Under the pieces are notes generated by a model. The model was not told where the DNA came from. It saw nothing but the letters and a program-made list of their open reading frames with translations, and searched no databases. Below are positions 3,996-5,373 of a stretch of DNA of 5,373 nt, piece by piece. Source of the stretch: Anaerolineae bacterium (lineage in GTDB: Bacteria; Chloroflexota; Anaerolineae; J102); NCBI GenBank assembly GCA_015493675.1, contig WGCR01000507.1:1-5373 (forward strand). Reading direction: 5' to 3'. Made by a program: the position numbers and the translations under genes. Within the stretch, counting starts at the first letter, position 1; each line of letters starts with the position of its first letter.

Positions 3996-5237
3996 ATGAC
4001 TGGTAGAATTATTCCCGAAGAACTGAAGTTGAGTCTGATTGGCGATGATGAACGCGGTTATGATTTCATCACAGAAAAAGACATCCTGGCGCTGAAGGCG
4101 CTGACATCCGACCAAGGCATTCTCTCCCTTTACATGGATATTCGTCCGGAACAGCTACAAAACAATCCATTGGGACTTCGCTATAAATCCCTGACTGCCC
4201 AGGCACGCGCAAGCATCGATGATCGAAATGCGTTGAAGTTATTTGATGCTGTCGTTGCTGACATCGGCAAATTGCTGGAAAACAATTACAGTCGGCCCAG
4301 AGGTCGCGGCCTCGCGATCTTTGCCGCTCCCAAAAAGTTTTCTCCCAAGAGGGATCGGGCGGTAAAATACGAAAAATTCCTGGTATATCATCTGCCCGAA
4401 GCGCCCGCAGATACGCTGGCCTGGGGGACAACGCCCGCGCTTACGCCTCTTCTCATTCAGTTGGATGAGCATGAACCCACGGGCGTGGTGCTGGCAGACC
4501 GACGCCGCGCTCGATTCTTCATTTATTACATGGGCGAAGCAGCGGAATATAGCATCAGCGAAGTGGACGAAACCCCACCCAAAACCAAAGCGCTGGGATG
4601 GGGAGCGCACAATCACGAGCAATGGCAGGAGGAGCAATATCGCAAACATCTGCGTAATGTCGCAGCATTCACCGATATGATCGCCAAGAAAGCGGGTTGG
4701 AAGTGGCTGGTGTTGGCCGGGCCTGACGAAATCCCGGCGGAGCTGTCACGCTACCTTTCCAAGACGCTGAAAGACAAGCTGCTGGCCCCAACTGCTCTGT
4801 CGCTGGACGCCACTTATAACGACATCAGAGACAAAGTGGCGCCGCTGGTGCAAGAAGCTGAAGCCCGAGAGGAAACGCAAATACTGGAAACCTTTGTAGG
4901 CGAGATGGAACGCGAAAGCGGGCGCGCCGTGGCGGGCCTGGCCGATACGACCTTGGCCGCGCAACAGGCCCGCATCGGCGTCCTCATCTTTCCGCCCGAC
5001 CTCAGATATGCGGGCTGGCAATGTCAATCCTGCGGCGGGCTGATGGCAGACCTGACCGCCGCGCCGCCCGAGCAATGCGTTTACTGCGGCAGGCCGCTGA
5101 AGGAGATCCCCGACATCGTCACAGTGGCCGCCCTGCAGACGCTGAACCTGGGCGGACACGTGGAGGTGGTTCGCAATAAAGAGAACCAGGCCGTCATCAA
5201 AACCCATGGCGGCATTGGTGCGCTCCTGCGATACTGA
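3996..5237 (+). CDS. Bacterial eRF1-like protein (baeRF type) with C-terminal zinc ribbon, no GGQ
   Basis: The 413-residue soluble protein follows the three-domain order of archaeal/eukaryotic release factor 1. Domain 1 (about 40-130) has LSLYMDIRP, like the SLYIPP strand of eRF1. Domain 2 (about 160-270) has VVLADRRRARFF and LVLAGPDEIPAEL, like eRF1 VLAGSADFKTEL. Domain 3 (about 280-413) has the LADTTLAAQQARIGVLIF helix-strand, a zinc ribbon of Cys343, Cys346, Cys361 and Cys364, and the ending HGGIGALLRY, nearly identical to the eRF1 ending FGGIGGILRY. Where eRF1 has NIKS (stop-codon reading) this protein has RYKSLTAQA, and where eRF1 has GGQ it has GWGAHNHEQWQEEQYRK. It therefore probably does not terminate translation in the normal way. 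A role in ribosome rescue, peptidyl-tRNA handling or stress is an inference from bacterial relatives. Its start is fixed by AGGAG. The 5' half is less GC-rich than the hem genes. It has its own terminator and appears monocistronic. Confidence 0.85.
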   Translation: MTGRIIPEELKLSLIGDDERGYDFITEKDILALKALTSDQGILSLYMDIRPEQLQNNPLGLRYKSLTAQARASIDDRNALKLFDAVVADIGKLLENNYSRPRGRGLAIFAAPKKFSPKRDRAVKYEKFLVYHLPEAPADTLAWGTTPALTPLLIQLDEHEPTGVVLADRRRARFFIYYMGEAAEYSISEVDETPPKTKALGWGAHNHEQWQEEQYRKHLRNVAAFTDMIAKKAGWKWLVLAGPDEIPAELSRYLSKTLKDKLLAPTALSLDATYNDIRDKVAPLVQEAEAREETQILETFVGEMERESGRAVAGLADTTLAAQQARIGVLIFPPDLRYAGWQCQSCGGLMADLTAAPPEQCVYCGRPLKEIPDIVTVAALQTLNLGGHVEVVRNKENQAVIKTHGGIGALLRY

Positions 5238-5254
5238 CGCCGCTATTTTTCACC

Positions 5255-5297
5255 AAAAAAGGCCGAGGGACAAAACGTCTCCCGGCCTTTTGCTTTT
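5255..5297. terminator. Bidirectional intrinsic terminator
   Basis: AAAAGGCCG with GGGAC (5257-5271) pairs with GTCTCCCGGCC and TTTT (5277-5291) around a 5-nt loop, with one A-C mismatch and one G-U pair. On the + strand the stem runs into TTTTGCTTTT; on the - strand it runs into TTTTTT. It lies 18 nt after the eRF1-like stop codon and close to the stop of the converging - strand gene, so it can end both transcripts. Confidence 0.88.
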
Positions 5298-5306
5298 CAG
5301 TTTGTT

Positions 5307-5373
5307 TTACGCCTGTCCAGCAGGCTCCTCTGCGGCGTCGGTGTCGGCAGGCCGATCATCCTCAGAAGGCAAG
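5307..5373 (-). CDS. C-terminal end of a converging gene, acidic tail
   Basis: On the - strand a frame enters at the window edge and ends with TAA at 5309-5307. The 21 visible residues end in EDDRPADTDAAEEPAGQA, an acidic, alanine- and proline-rich, probably disordered tail. The codons are GC-rich, and the stop sits next to the shared terminator, which supports a real gene end. The tail carries no recognisable family signature; many ribosome- or DNA-associated proteins have such tails, so no function is proposed. Confidence 0.6.
   Translation of the reverse strand, partial: LPSEDDRPADTDAAEEPAGQA

Noticed and set aside
3809..4006. A 65-codon + strand frame before the eRF1-like gene
   Set aside because: It lies antisense to the transposase-like remnant and then in AT-rich leader DNA, overlaps the true start with its AGGAG, and shows no recognisable protein features.

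Overview
The window is GC-rich DNA, probably from a chromosome. It carries the last steps of heme biosynthesis on the + strand (hemE fragment, hemY, hemH), then an eRF1-like protein, then the tail of a converging gene on the - strand. The best guess for the host is a member of the Chloroflexota or a similar free-living GC-rich bacterium. This rests on the style of the genes, the dense families of short repeats and the bacterial eRF1-like protein; there is no RNA marker, so the assignment is tentative.

Layout: 1-591 is the C-terminal part of uroporphyrinogen decarboxylase. 573-658 is a hairpin of 7-nt repeats that supplies the hemE stop codon. 675-2153 is FAD-dependent protoporphyrinogen/coproporphyrinogen oxidase (hemY type), with an in-frame palindromic insert at about 1457-1538. 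2154-2444 is a repeat-filled spacer. 2445-3575 is ferrochelatase, with an in-frame octanucleotide repeat at 3154-3185. 3576-3995 is a 420-nt gap holding another palindromic repeat and what looks like a transposase remnant on the - strand. 3996-5237 encodes a 413-residue protein with the domain order of archaeal/eukaryotic release factor 1 but without the GGQ and NIKS motifs. 5255-5297 is a terminator that works in both orientations, and 5307-5373 is the acidic C-terminus of a - strand gene.

The three hem genes act in sequence: HemE makes coproporphyrinogen III, HemY oxidises the porphyrinogen, and HemH inserts iron. No coproporphyrinogen III oxidase/dehydrogenase (hemF/hemN) is in the window. 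The ferrochelatase resembles the Gram-negative, protoporphyrin-using type, so that step is probably encoded elsewhere.

The most unusual signal is that at least four kinds of short palindromic or tandem repeat have entered this heme cluster, and three of them are translated: at the hemE C-terminus, in a HemY loop and in a HemH loop. The second point of interest is the eRF1-like protein that lacks the peptide-release motif.
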